Assembly (NCBI GenBank): GCA_964649195.1
Contig: CAZYPK010000131.1
Location: forward strand, 1 to 15,092
Direction: 5' to 3'
Source: JTS-RE9 sp964649195
GTDB lineage: Bacteria; Planctomycetota; Phycisphaerae; Phycisphaerales; Phycisphaeraceae
Length of the DNA stretch: 15,092 nt
Positions 1 to 6,904 of this stretch are shown here, piece by piece. Under the pieces are notes generated by a model, which saw nothing but the letters and a program-made list of their open reading frames with translations, was not told where the DNA came from and searched no databases. Positions within the stretch are counted from its first letter, which is position 1. Each line of letters starts with the position of its first letter. The translations under genes were made by a program, and so were the position numbers.

Positions 1-324
1 CGAGTTGAAAGGCAAGGGGGAAGAGGAAGGCATTGAGGCACGGAGGCACGGAGGCACGGAGGGGGGAGAGATTGAAAAATAGCCATTGCAAAATGCAAAA
101 TGCAAATTGAAGAGAGGGAGACGCGCATCCCCACAGGTGATGGATCGCCTGCTCCGCCATTTTGCAATTTGCATTTTGCAATGGCCATTGGCCATTCTCC
201 CCCTTCGTGCCTCCGTGCCTCAATGCCTTCCTCTTCCCCCTTGCCTTTCAACTCGGAACCCGGAACTCGGAACTCGGAACTTTCCCCCCTCCGTGCCTCC
301 GTGCCTTCTTATTACAATCCCCGC
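1..324. repeat. Large palindrome built from short tandem units, upstream of metG
   Basis: This is a non-coding spacer. Positions 1-50 are the exact reverse complement of 206-255, and the left arm may continue outside the window. The arm contains three 8-nt GAGGCACG units (35-58). Inside it is a second pair of arms: 82-109 carries 7-nt GCAAAAT-type units and pairs with 165-185, the left arm being one 7-nt unit longer. After the right arm come 7-nt units of the type GGAACCC/GGAACTC (about 255-283) and a further CCTCCGTG-type copy (about 288-307). The open frames here translate to repetitive peptides and look spurious. No clear promoter or ribosome binding site for the next gene is visible. Confidence 0.85.
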
Positions 325-2031
325 ATGACCGACAAGTTCTACATCACCACCCCGATCTACTACGTCAACGACCGGCCGCACATCGGCCACGTCTATACGA
401 CCACCATCGCCGATATCATCGCCCGTTACCACCGGCTGCGCGGCGATGATGTCTTCTTCCTCACCGGCGTCGATGAACATGCCGCCAAGGTCGTCGATGC
501 CGCCGCCCAGCGCGGCCTCACCCCTCAGCAGTGGGCCGACCGGAACGCCGCTGTGTTCGAGGAGACCTTCAGGAAACTGGGCATCACCCACAACGATTTC
601 GTCCGCACTTCGCAGGACCGCCACAAGACCAGGGTGCAGGAATATCTCGCGGCCCTGCTCAAGACCGGCGATGTCTATGAAGGCACCTACGAAGGGTGGT
701 ACGACGCGGGACAGGAGGAATATGTCACCGATTCCAAAGCCGAGGAATACGGCTTCAAGTCGCCTATCAACGGCAAGCCGCTCGTGCGAAAAGGGGAGAA
801 GAACTATTTCTTCAGACTCGAAAGCTACCGCGATGATCTGCTGCGACTGCTCGATGATGAGCACCCGCAAGGCAGGCTCAAGCGCGAAGATGGTTCGTTC
901 CTTTTCGATGTTCAGCCGACGGCCCGCAAGAACGAAATCATCTCCCGCATCCGCGAGATGAACGATGTGCCCATCAGCCGCAGCGGCGCGGGCGGCTGGG
1001 GCATCCCCTTCCCCACCGATCCGCAGCAGACCGTTTATGTCTGGATCGACGCCCTGTTCAACTATCTCACCTTCGTCGATACCCCTGATCGCCGCGGCTA
1101 CTGGCAAAGCGGCGCGACGCACCTGATCGCCAAGGACATTCTCTGGTTCCACGCCGCCATCTGGCCCGCGCTGCTGATCGCCCTGCGCAAGTGCGAAGGC
1201 TACGACTGGGTCACCCTGCCGCGCACCGTTTATGCCCACAGTTTCTGGATCAGCGAAGGCCAGAAGATGAGCAAGTCGCTGGGCAACTTCATCGACCTGG
1301 AGAAGATCGACAAGTACGTGGCGACGTTCAGCCTCGATGCGCTGCGCTATTTCCTGGGCGCCAACGGGCCGATGGGCACCACCGACAGCGACTTCGCGGA
1401 GGCGAAGTTTGGAGAGGTTTACAACACTGCTTTGGCGAACACGCTTGGCAATTGCTTTAGTCGTGTTTGCAACATGACCCACCGATATTTCCAAGGATCT
1501 TTGCCAGCCAAGGGAACCCATTTTCGCCAGCCATTCAATTCCAATGATCTTGCTGAACACAACGCGACGAACAATGACATACGAGATGACCTGGACGCAG
1601 ACGGCTTTGAGGATGCGCTCCAAGCACCTGCACGATGGAGCAGAGTGAATTATCGCACAGACGCGACACAACTTGATCTCGAAATGATGGGAATGGAGCC
1701 GATCGGGCTTATACAAGCGATTGATGGACTAATCGAGCAGACCGCTCCCTTCAAGCTCGCCAAAGACCCCGCGAAACTCCCCGAAGTCGGCACCATCCTC
1801 TACAACTGCGCCGAAGCCTTGCGCATCGCATCCATCCTGCTCTGGCCGATCATTCCCGCCAAGTGCGAGGAAATCTGGCGGCGCATCGGCTGTTCGCATT
1901 ATGCGGAAGCGCTGAAAGACAACGGTCGCGGACAGCTTGCCGAATGGGTGAAATGGGGGCAGCTCAAGCCGGGCACGCCGCTACAGACCGGTGATGCGCT
2001 GTTCCCGCGTTACGCACCGCCCAAGGCGTAA
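325..2031 (+). CDS. metG: Methionyl-tRNA synthetase
   Basis: The cytoplasmic enzyme charges tRNA-Met with methionine, using ATP. The product is 568 residues. The class I signatures are clear: HIGH at residues 19-22, then a GVDEHA-type segment, and KMSKS at residues 314-318, followed by the helical anticodon-binding domain (conserved TAPFKLAKDP). I chose the ATG at 325 because MTDKFYITTPIYYVND is the expected N terminus. The open frame extends upstream only through repeats, so longer starts are unlikely. No C-terminal tRNA-binding (Trbp111-like) domain is present. The connective region (about residues 121-165) has no cysteines, so this is a form without zinc knuckles. Codon use changes sharply between about 1410 and 1735 (residues ~362-471), where A/T-ending codons become common. 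The same stretch seems to carry extra residues (around RVNYRTDATQLDLEMMG) compared with the usual family layout, judged from memory. Confidence 0.95.
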   Translation: MTDKFYITTPIYYVNDRPHIGHVYTTTIADIIARYHRLRGDDVFFLTGVDEHAAKVVDAAAQRGLTPQQWADRNAAVFEETFRKLGITHNDFVRTSQDRHKTRVQEYLAALLKTGDVYEGTYEGWYDAGQEEYVTDSKAEEYGFKSPINGKPLVRKGEKNYFFRLESYRDDLLRLLDDEHPQGRLKREDGSFLFDVQPTARKNEIISRIREMNDVPISRSGAGGWGIPFPTDPQQTVYVWIDALFNYLTFVDTPDRRGYWQSGATHLIAKDILWFHAAIWPALLIALRKCEGYDWVTLPRTVYAHSFWISEGQKMSKSLGNFIDLEKIDKYVATFSLDALRYFLGANGPMGTTDSDFAEAKFGEVYNTALANTLGNCFSRVCNMTHRYFQGSLPAKGTHFRQPFNSNDLAEHNATNNDIRDDLDADGFEDALQAPARWSRVNYRTDATQLDLEMMGMEPIGLIQAIDGLIEQTAPFKLAKDPAKLPEVGTILYNCAEALRIASILLWPIIPAKCEEIWRRIGCSHYAEALKDNGRGQLAEWVKWGQLKPGTPLQTGDALFPRYAPPKA

Positions 2032-2170
2032 TTATTGATGGTCACTTTAGTAAAAGCCCCAAGCCCAAGGGTGAGGTCCGCCGAACCCTTGGGGTATCGA
2101 ACCGGAATACCCCGACGGCTCGCGGACTCGCCATCGGGCTTGGGGCTTTTACTAAAGTGACCATCAATAA
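2032..2170. terminator. 35-bp inverted repeat filling the gap between convergent genes
   Basis: Positions 2032-2066 and 2136-2170 are exact reverse complements. The 69-nt interior can form smaller hairpins: CCAAGGGT (2065-2072) with ACCCTTGG (2085-2092), or GGGGTAT (2091-2097) with ATACCCC (2107-2113). The element starts directly after the metG stop and ends one base before the stop of the opposing gene, so it is well placed to be a bidirectional terminator. No strong T-run follows the stem. A non-autonomous mobile element is the main alternative; no target-site duplication is obvious. Confidence 0.7.
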
Positions 2171-2171
2171 A

Positions 2172-5100
2172 TCAATTCCCGCCCACCTTCGTGCGCACCG
2201 CGCCGGGTTCCTCGGCGACGATGCGGTCCCTGTCCAGGAACCAGCGGAACTGCCGGGCCGGCAGCGTGGTCTGCTCCGTGTCGAGTTCGCACATGCGGCC
2301 TGCCTCGGCGGAGATGATGGCCATCTGCTTGTTGCCGGTGTAGTAGAGCTGGTCGCCGCGCACCGTCTGCTTCTGATACAGGATGACCAGGTTGCCCGCG
2401 GCGGTGACGTTATCCAGCCTCGGCTGGCCGGCCTTGCCGGTGAGCCACGAATTCAGGCCGCCGGTCGATTGAAAATCGGCGATCAGTTGATTGCACTGCA
2501 TGATGATCTCCGACCCGGTCGCCGGCTGCTGGATCATTTTCACATCCTTGTCCATGCGGACATCGTTGTGGTTCGCATCGATGACCAGCGACGACCGCCA
2601 GAGGAAGAGCGTCACGCCCTGCCCGACGAAGGCGACCGGGGATGCAGCTTTTGCGTCAGCGGGTTTTTCCCTGGCGCGTTCCTTGGCGCGGTAGTCCTCG
2701 ATCTGCATCGTGCCTGCGCCGGTGACGGTGAGCTTGCCGGTGGTGTTGTCGAAGTTCAGTTGCGGGCCGGTGAGCCGGAAGCGCGTGCCCAGCCTGCCGC
2801 CGACGCGGTCGGCCCATTGCTCCGCCTCGAACACCACCTTCTCCTTCGCCACCATCCTGCGAATCTGGCGATCGGGCTGCCTCGCCTTGGCGGCGTCCTT
2901 TGTCGGTTCTGTTGCGGCTGGCGCGGCCGGTGTTTTCGCCTTCGCATCGCCTTCGATCAATCCTTGCAGACCCTGCTTTTTTTCCTTGATTTCATCGGGA
3001 TTGAGCGGATCGATTTCCAATGCCAGTTCAGCGGATTGGAAGCGGGTGATGTCCACGCCGCGATCGCTGTCGGAGACGACCTGGCCTCGGAAGTTGGCGT
3101 GGCCGGTGGTGTTGTTGAAGTCCATCGAGTGGAGCCAGTTCACCTTCAGCCGCTGCTGCGGCGACGGCGCACCACCGGCCCTGGCCGGTTCACCGGCGGC
3201 GATGAAGGTCGCCTGCCCCGGGCCTTGGACGGTCACAAACTGATCCGATTCCCGCAGCGTGATGTGCTGGCCGGTGAGCGTGTTGCCCTCCCGCTCGACC
3301 ACGGCGGGCGTTGCCGCATCACCGTACAGATGCAGGATTCCCGTCACCGCGTTGCCATCGAGTTTGTCCGCCTTCACCATCATGGCCGGCGACTGGGCGG
3401 TGACCTCCACCTCCGTCTGCGCCAGCAATCGCTCGATGGCGAGCCGATCGGTTTGCCGGTCGTCCGCAGCGGTCTGTTTCGCCGGCGCCAGAGCCACATC
3501 GAGCGTCTGCGATGCCAAACCGCGCCCGCCCTGCTTCGTCTTCACACCGCCGGCGGCGAGCAGTCGCACGGGCTGTGCCTTGCTTTTGCCATCACCGGTG
3601 AAGCGGATGGTCAGCTCATCGGTTTCCAGATCGAGCGGCGGCTGATCGCGCGAGCCTCTGGCGGTCGCGTTGACGCCGCCCTTGGCGATGATTTCCTGCG
3701 GATCCTGTCTGCCTTGCGCCGGCTGGGTCATGGCGACCGACAGACGATCGGTGAGCAGATCAAACTGCGGATGCTCCACCTTCACCACGCCGTGGAAAAC
3801 GGCATCCTTCAGAGCATCGAGCCGGGCGACAGGGTTGAGCGTGGGGTTGGTGTTCTTCCTTGCCTTGGGTGCATCCGTTTTCGCATCACCATCCTCAGCA
3901 ACAACGGGCTTGACCACATGGAACGAAAAGTCGGCGCCTTCGTTCCACTGCACCAGCAGTCCTTCGGGCAGCTTGCCTTGATCAGCCTGCCCCGCCGGTG
4001 TTGCGATGGCGGAGGCATTGGCGGTGATGGAACCCGGGCCGGTGATCCTGCCGACGCCTTCGTTCTGGTGAATGACGAAATCGATCGCCTGCAATCGCCC
4101 CAGTTCCGGGGCCTGGATCGAAGCGGGTGTCAGCGTGTCGCCGAAGATGCGGACGCGGGCTGCACTACTGAGGTATTCGACGCGCTGGGCGCTGATCGTT
4201 TCCTTTCGCGCGGATTGAACCTGCACCTCATCGATCAGGGTGATCATCGTGTCATCAGGCCCGGCCAGTTCCGCGGGCGGTTCATCGAGCGGCTCCATGA
4301 GCAGCGTGCCATCCCAATGAATGATGACATCATCGGGGCTGGGCTTCATCATCGAGCGCGATGGGTTTGCGGCAATGGTCGCGGATTGGGTGGTGATGGA
4401 TGAGCGAGCGGAGGTCGGTGAGTTTCCCCCGCCAAGGCGGGGGCTAAATGAGGGAATCGACCGGCCGATTTCCCTGACCGGTTCCTCGCGCTCGCTGCGA
4501 TTTTCCAGGCTGAACAGTATCTCCATTTTCTTCGACTGAATCTTCGCCTGCTGGGCATCGATCCGCACCTGCGTGTCGAGCGTGGCCTTGTAATAGTCAG
4601 CGATCAGCGAGCGATTTTTGTCATCCTTCGCCCCGGCTTCCGGTTTCAGTTCGCGGCCGGCCTTGGGATTGAACCGCATCGTCTTGCCTTGGGCGATCTC
4701 CAGACGATTGATGCGGCGGCGGCGTTCGTTATAGATCAGGCTCAAACCGGTTCCCTGAAAATCGACACGCGAAGTGGTCAGATGGACGATGCCTTCGCTC
4801 TCGACGGTGCCCAGTTCAAGATCGAACTTCACCTCATCATCCAGAAACAGGCGAAGCGAAGCATCGGACGAATCGGGCGCAAGATCGACGAGCTTGTCTT
4901 CGGGTGATTCGTAGAGCGTGATGATGACCCCGCCGGCGAGCGTGCCTGATTCGGGGATGTTGTCGGGCGCGATGAGCGAGCCGCGCGGCGCCTTGATTTC
5001 GACCACACGGCGGCCGGGGATCAGATGGATGTGAGCGATGATCTTTTCGATATCGACGATGCCGTTGGGTTTGGGCCGGGCCTTTTCACCGGACAGAATG

Positions 5101-5354
5101 GTGAGCTGTTTGCGGGCTTCGTTGTAGCGTCGCACGTGATACCGCTCGACCACGCCGCTGGGCGTGATGGTCTGCGGGGTGACGACCGTTGATTTGGATG
5201 GATCGGGACCGGTCTGAAACTTCGCATTCGGATCGAGGATCGGGCGATCGGTTTTTTCCGGCGTGGAAACGCCGGGGCTGAACACCAGCGTGGCGATCAG
5301 AACACAGGCGGCCAGGGCGCAGGCGGCGGTAGTGAAGAGCAGTTGACGCGACAT
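2172..5354 (-). CDS. Very large LptC/OstA-like lipopolysaccharide transport protein
   Basis: The product is 1060 residues. An N-terminal hydrophobic segment (about residues 6-26, after MSRQ) would anchor it in the inner membrane with the rest in the periplasm. Residues ~50-230 resemble LptC: beta-rich, with a YHVRRYNEARKQLTILSGEK segment and then a strand-rich region. The rest repeats OstA/LptA-like strands, ending in a region containing GNLVILYQ and GDQLYYTGNKQMAI. Family knowledge: LptC and LptA bridge lipopolysaccharide from the LptBFG transporter to the outer membrane. Typical LptC and LptA proteins are only about 150-250 residues, so this is a giant multi-repeat form, as I would expect in planctomycetes. 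A low-complexity patch (about residues 300-345) contains a perfect 18-bp palindrome at 4426-4443. No good ribosome binding site is visible. The fold assignment rests on sequence character, not on a profile search. Confidence 0.7.
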   Translation of the reverse strand: MSRQLLFTTAACALAACVLIATLVFSPGVSTPEKTDRPILDPNAKFQTGPDPSKSTVVTPQTITPSGVVERYHVRRYNEARKQLTILSGEKARPKPNGIVDIEKIIAHIHLIPGRRVVEIKAPRGSLIAPDNIPESGTLAGGVIITLYESPEDKLVDLAPDSSDASLRLFLDDEVKFDLELGTVESEGIVHLTTSRVDFQGTGLSLIYNERRRRINRLEIAQGKTMRFNPKAGRELKPEAGAKDDKNRSLIADYYKATLDTQVRIDAQQAKIQSKKMEILFSLENRSEREEPVREIGRSIPSFSPRLGGGNSPTSARSSITTQSATIAANPSRSMMKPSPDDVIIHWDGTLLMEPLDEPPAELAGPDDTMITLIDEVQVQSARKETISAQRVEYLSSAARVRIFGDTLTPASIQAPELGRLQAIDFVIHQNEGVGRITGPGSITANASAIATPAGQADQGKLPEGLLVQWNEGADFSFHVVKPVVAEDGDAKTDAPKARKNTNPTLNPVARLDALKDAVFHGVVKVEHPQFDLLTDRLSVAMTQPAQGRQDPQEIIAKGGVNATARGSRDQPPLDLETDELTIRFTGDGKSKAQPVRLLAAGGVKTKQGGRGLASQTLDVALAPAKQTAADDRQTDRLAIERLLAQTEVEVTAQSPAMMVKADKLDGNAVTGILHLYGDAATPAVVEREGNTLTGQHITLRESDQFVTVQGPGQATFIAAGEPARAGGAPSPQQRLKVNWLHSMDFNNTTGHANFRGQVVSDSDRGVDITRFQSAELALEIDPLNPDEIKEKKQGLQGLIEGDAKAKTPAAPAATEPTKDAAKARQPDRQIRRMVAKEKVVFEAEQWADRVGGRLGTRFRLTGPQLNFDNTTGKLTVTGAGTMQIEDYRAKERAREKPADAKAASPVAFVGQGVTLFLWRSSLVIDANHNDVRMDKDVKMIQQPATGSEIIMQCNQLIADFQSTGGLNSWLTGKAGQPRLDNVTAAGNLVILYQKQTVRGDQLYYTGNKQMAIISAEAGRMCELDTEQTTLPARQFRWFLDRDRIVAEEPGAVRTKVGGN
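4426..4443. repeat. Perfect GC-rich palindrome inside a coding region
   Basis: CCCCCGCC-AA-GGCGGGGG is a perfect stem with a 2-nt loop, inside the large LptC/OstA-like gene. It encodes PRLGGG on the minus strand within a Ser/Pro/Gly-rich stretch that lacks the strand pattern of its surroundings. It could be a small palindromic element inserted in frame. Confidence 0.5.
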
Positions 5355-5370
5355 GGGTTAAGTGTAGCGG

Positions 5371-5398
5371 GGACAGGGAACAGGAGACAGGGGACAGG
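5371..5398. repeat. Four perfect 7-nt NNACAGG units
   Basis: Units GGACAGG, GAACAGG, AGACAGG and GGACAGG follow one another without a gap, just upstream of the LptC/OstA-like start and in the spacer between two divergent genes. A small GC hairpin (AGCCGC-TT-GCGGCT, about 5407-5420) follows. The array has no inverted partner nearby, unlike the other short-unit arrays in the window. Confidence 0.8.
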
Positions 5399-5504
5399 GA
5401 ACCCGCAGCCGCTTGCGGCTTCGCTCCGCTCCCATCCGCAATAGACCCGTCACCCGATTCGTTCCTCTGTGATCCCTTTCCCTTTCCTCCACTGGAGCTT
5501 CTTC

Positions 5505-6062
5505 ATGCGAATCATTCCTCTTCTGAGCGTGCTGGCGTTGATCAGTCTGGCCTCCCTTGTCCATGCCGCCGAGATCGACTCCGGCCCCAAGCCCGGCGAG
5601 AAAGTCACCCCGCTGAAGGTGCACGCCATCATCGGTGCGGTGGAGGACAAGGAGGTTGATTACGCCAAGGAACGCAAGGACAAACCGACCGTCTATGTCT
5701 TCGTGCAGTCCCAGTGGTTCGACCGGCCCATCGGACGCTACCTGATGGAACTGGACAAAAAGATCGGCGCCATCGGCAAGGACGCCTACATCGTCGCCGT
5801 CTGGCTCACCGATGATCAGCAGAAGACCAAGGATTACCTGCCTCGCATGAACCAGTCGATCAAGCTCGCCAACACCGCCCTCACCTGCTCGCTCGACGGC
5901 ACCACCGGCCCGGCTGACTGGGCCATCAACGAACGCGCCCACCTGACCGCCATCGTCGTCAAAGACGGCAAAGTCATCGAACGATTCTCCTACCAGTCCC
6001 CCAACGACACCGCCGCGGCCAAGGTGGAGGAAGTCGTGAAAAAGGCGGTGGGGGAGAAGTAA
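5505..6062 (+). CDS. Exported thioredoxin-fold (redoxin-like) protein lacking the CxxC pair
   Basis: The product is 185 residues. The N terminus (MRIIPLLSVLALISL, ending ...VHA-AEI) is a typical Sec signal peptide, so the mature protein should be periplasmic. The body reads like a thioredoxin/AhpC-TSA domain: a PGEKVTPLKV start, a core strand TVYVFVQSQWF, and a late strand HLTAIVVKDGKVIERF. Where redoxins carry Cys-x-x-Cys this protein has SQWFDRP, and its only mature cysteine is in LTCSLDG, so ordinary disulfide chemistry is unlikely. I chose the ATG at 5505 over one at 5469 because it gives a clean signal peptide and has TGGAG 8-9 nt upstream. The last codons (VKKAVGEK) are duplicated downstream at about 6212-6238. 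Confidence 0.75.
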   Translation: MRIIPLLSVLALISLASLVHAAEIDSGPKPGEKVTPLKVHAIIGAVEDKEVDYAKERKDKPTVYVFVQSQWFDRPIGRYLMELDKKIGAIGKDAYIVAVWLTDDQQKTKDYLPRMNQSIKLANTALTCSLDGTTGPADWAINERAHLTAIVVKDGKVIERFSYQSPNDTAAAKVEEVVKKAVGEK

Positions 6063-6357
6063 GAAAAGCAGGAAAACAAGAAAGCAAGAAAACAGGAAAT
6101 CAGAAAAAGGCAGGCACACCCCAGTCGTGCACCTGTCTTTATTTCTTGCTTTTCTGTTTTCCTGTTTTCCTGATTTCCTGATTTTCCTAATGATCCAGTG
6201 GAGGGGGGTGGTGAAAAAGGCGGTGGAGGAGAAGTAGGAAAAGCAGGAAAGCAGGAAAGCAAGAAAACAAGAAATAAAGACAGGCGCATGACTGGGGTGC
6301 GCCTGCCTTTTTCTGAATTTCCTGCTTTCCTGATTTCCTGCTTTTCCTAATGATCCA
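6024..6357. repeat. Duplicated convergent-gene spacer with an inverted core
   Basis: Two copies lie in tandem: 6024-6197 and 6198-6357. Each begins with the 3' end of the upstream gene (GTGGAGG...AAAAAGGCGGTG...GAGAAGTA) and ends with the last codons of the opposing GNAT gene (CTAATGATCCA, reading L-D-H-stop on the minus strand). Between these ends are purine-rich 8-nt units (AGGAAAAC/AAGAAAGC type) and their pyrimidine complements. The central segment of copy 1 (about 6101-6153) matches the reverse complement of the central segment of copy 2 (about 6258-6319), so the core is flipped. Confidence 0.85.
6233..6346. terminator. Long bidirectional hairpin between convergent genes
   Basis: The purine arm (about 6233-6280) faces a pyrimidine arm (about 6304-6346). 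At the tip is the exact stem CAGGCGCA/TGCGCCTG with loop TGACTGGGG. On the plus strand the stem is followed by CCTTTTTCTG; on the minus strand it is followed by a T-rich CTTTATTTC. It should be able to end transcripts from both sides. A related, inverted hairpin occupies the first copy (about 6063-6190). Confidence 0.65.
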
Positions 6358-6796
6358 ACAGCTTCTCGCAGATCACCAGGTTGTCGCCGCGGTCTGGGTC
6401 CCAGCGGATGCCCACGATGTCATACATCTGCTTGATGGCCATGTGCAGCGACGGGCGATGCTGATTGTGGCATTCCATGCGGACCGAGGCGTAGCCCTGA
6501 TCCCTGGCCCAGGCGCCGGCGGCTTCGAGAAGCTGTTCCGCGACGCCCTGCCGCCGGTACTCCGCCTGCACCCCGTAAAGCCAGACGAAAAACGCCGAAG
6601 GCTTCAGCTCGAACCCCAGCAGAAAACCGACCTCGCGCTCCTCGATCGACGCCACCATGATCAGGCCGTTGTAGCGCCCCTTGTACCGGCGACGAAAAAA
6701 CTCGATGTCGCGGCCCGGCTTGAAAATCTGGTTGTACAGATTCGTCACCAGTTCCAGATCACCCATGCCCAGAATGTCAATCTTCGTGTTAGCCAC
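6347..6796 (-). CDS. GNAT-family N-acetyltransferase
   Basis: The product is 149 residues, a normal length for a single-domain GNAT enzyme that moves an acetyl group from acetyl-CoA to an amine. Motif A, the acetyl-CoA pyrophosphate loop, is visible as YGVQAEYRRQGVAEQLLEAA, with R-R-Q-G-V-A as the R/Q-x-x-G-x-G/A signature. The later GYASVRMECHNQHRPSLHMA segment fits motif B. The substrate cannot be told. The start is a GTG at 6796 (MANTKIDILGMGD), and the upstream DNA is a repeat array with no clear ribosome binding site. An ATG further in (GMGDLELV) is an alternative start. The gene lies downstream of efp on the same strand, but a 7-nt repeat hairpin separates them, so co-transcription is doubtful. 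Confidence 0.85.
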   Translation of the reverse strand: MANTKIDILGMGDLELVTNLYNQIFKPGRDIEFFRRRYKGRYNGLIMVASIEEREVGFLLGFELKPSAFFVWLYGVQAEYRRQGVAEQLLEAAGAWARDQGYASVRMECHNQHRPSLHMAIKQMYDIVGIRWDPDRGDNLVICEKLLDH

Positions 6797-6806
6797 GGGA
6801 AAATAA

Positions 6807-6904
6807 GTTCCGAGTTCTGAGTTCTGAGTTCTGAGTTTCGGGTTCCGGGTTTTGGGGGTGCGTTCCGGTCAAAAAAACTCGGAACCCGAAACCCGGAACT
6901 TTTT
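6807..6904. repeat. Array of 7-nt units with an inverted partner between efp and the GNAT gene
   Basis: From 6812 the sequence is a run of 7-nt units: GAGTTCT three times, then GAGTTTC, GGGTTCC and GGGTTTT (to 6853). After about 18 nt of spacer, positions 6871-6900 carry the complementary units (ACTCGGA, ACCCGAA, ACCCGGA), so a long hairpin can form. A run of seven A residues on the plus strand (6871-6877) gives a U-tract on minus-strand transcripts, so it may also act as the efp terminator. Confidence 0.85.

Noticed and set aside
220..1716. 498-codon open frame on the minus strand opposite metG
   Set aside because: It lies opposite a clear MetRS gene with HIGH and KMSKS. High GC codon use on the real strand keeps the antisense frame open. 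The peptide has no recognisable domain.
2032..2170. Complete insertion sequence
   Set aside because: There is no transposase frame between the inverted arms, which are only 69 nt apart, and no clear target-site duplication.
2157..4403. 748-codon plus-strand frame opposite the LptC/OstA-like gene
   Set aside because: It is Arg/His/Leu/Gly-rich with no signal or motif, and its start overlaps the inverted repeat. The opposite frame has an N-terminal anchor and strand pattern.
5358..6289. Phe/Leu/Cys-rich minus-strand frames resembling membrane proteins
   Set aside because: Their hydrophobic stretches are translations of the purine/pyrimidine repeat arrays and of the antisense of the thioredoxin-like gene.
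6812..6900. CRISPR-like array
   Set aside because: Units are 7 nt with no spacers, and no cas genes are present. The same applies to the other short-unit arrays.
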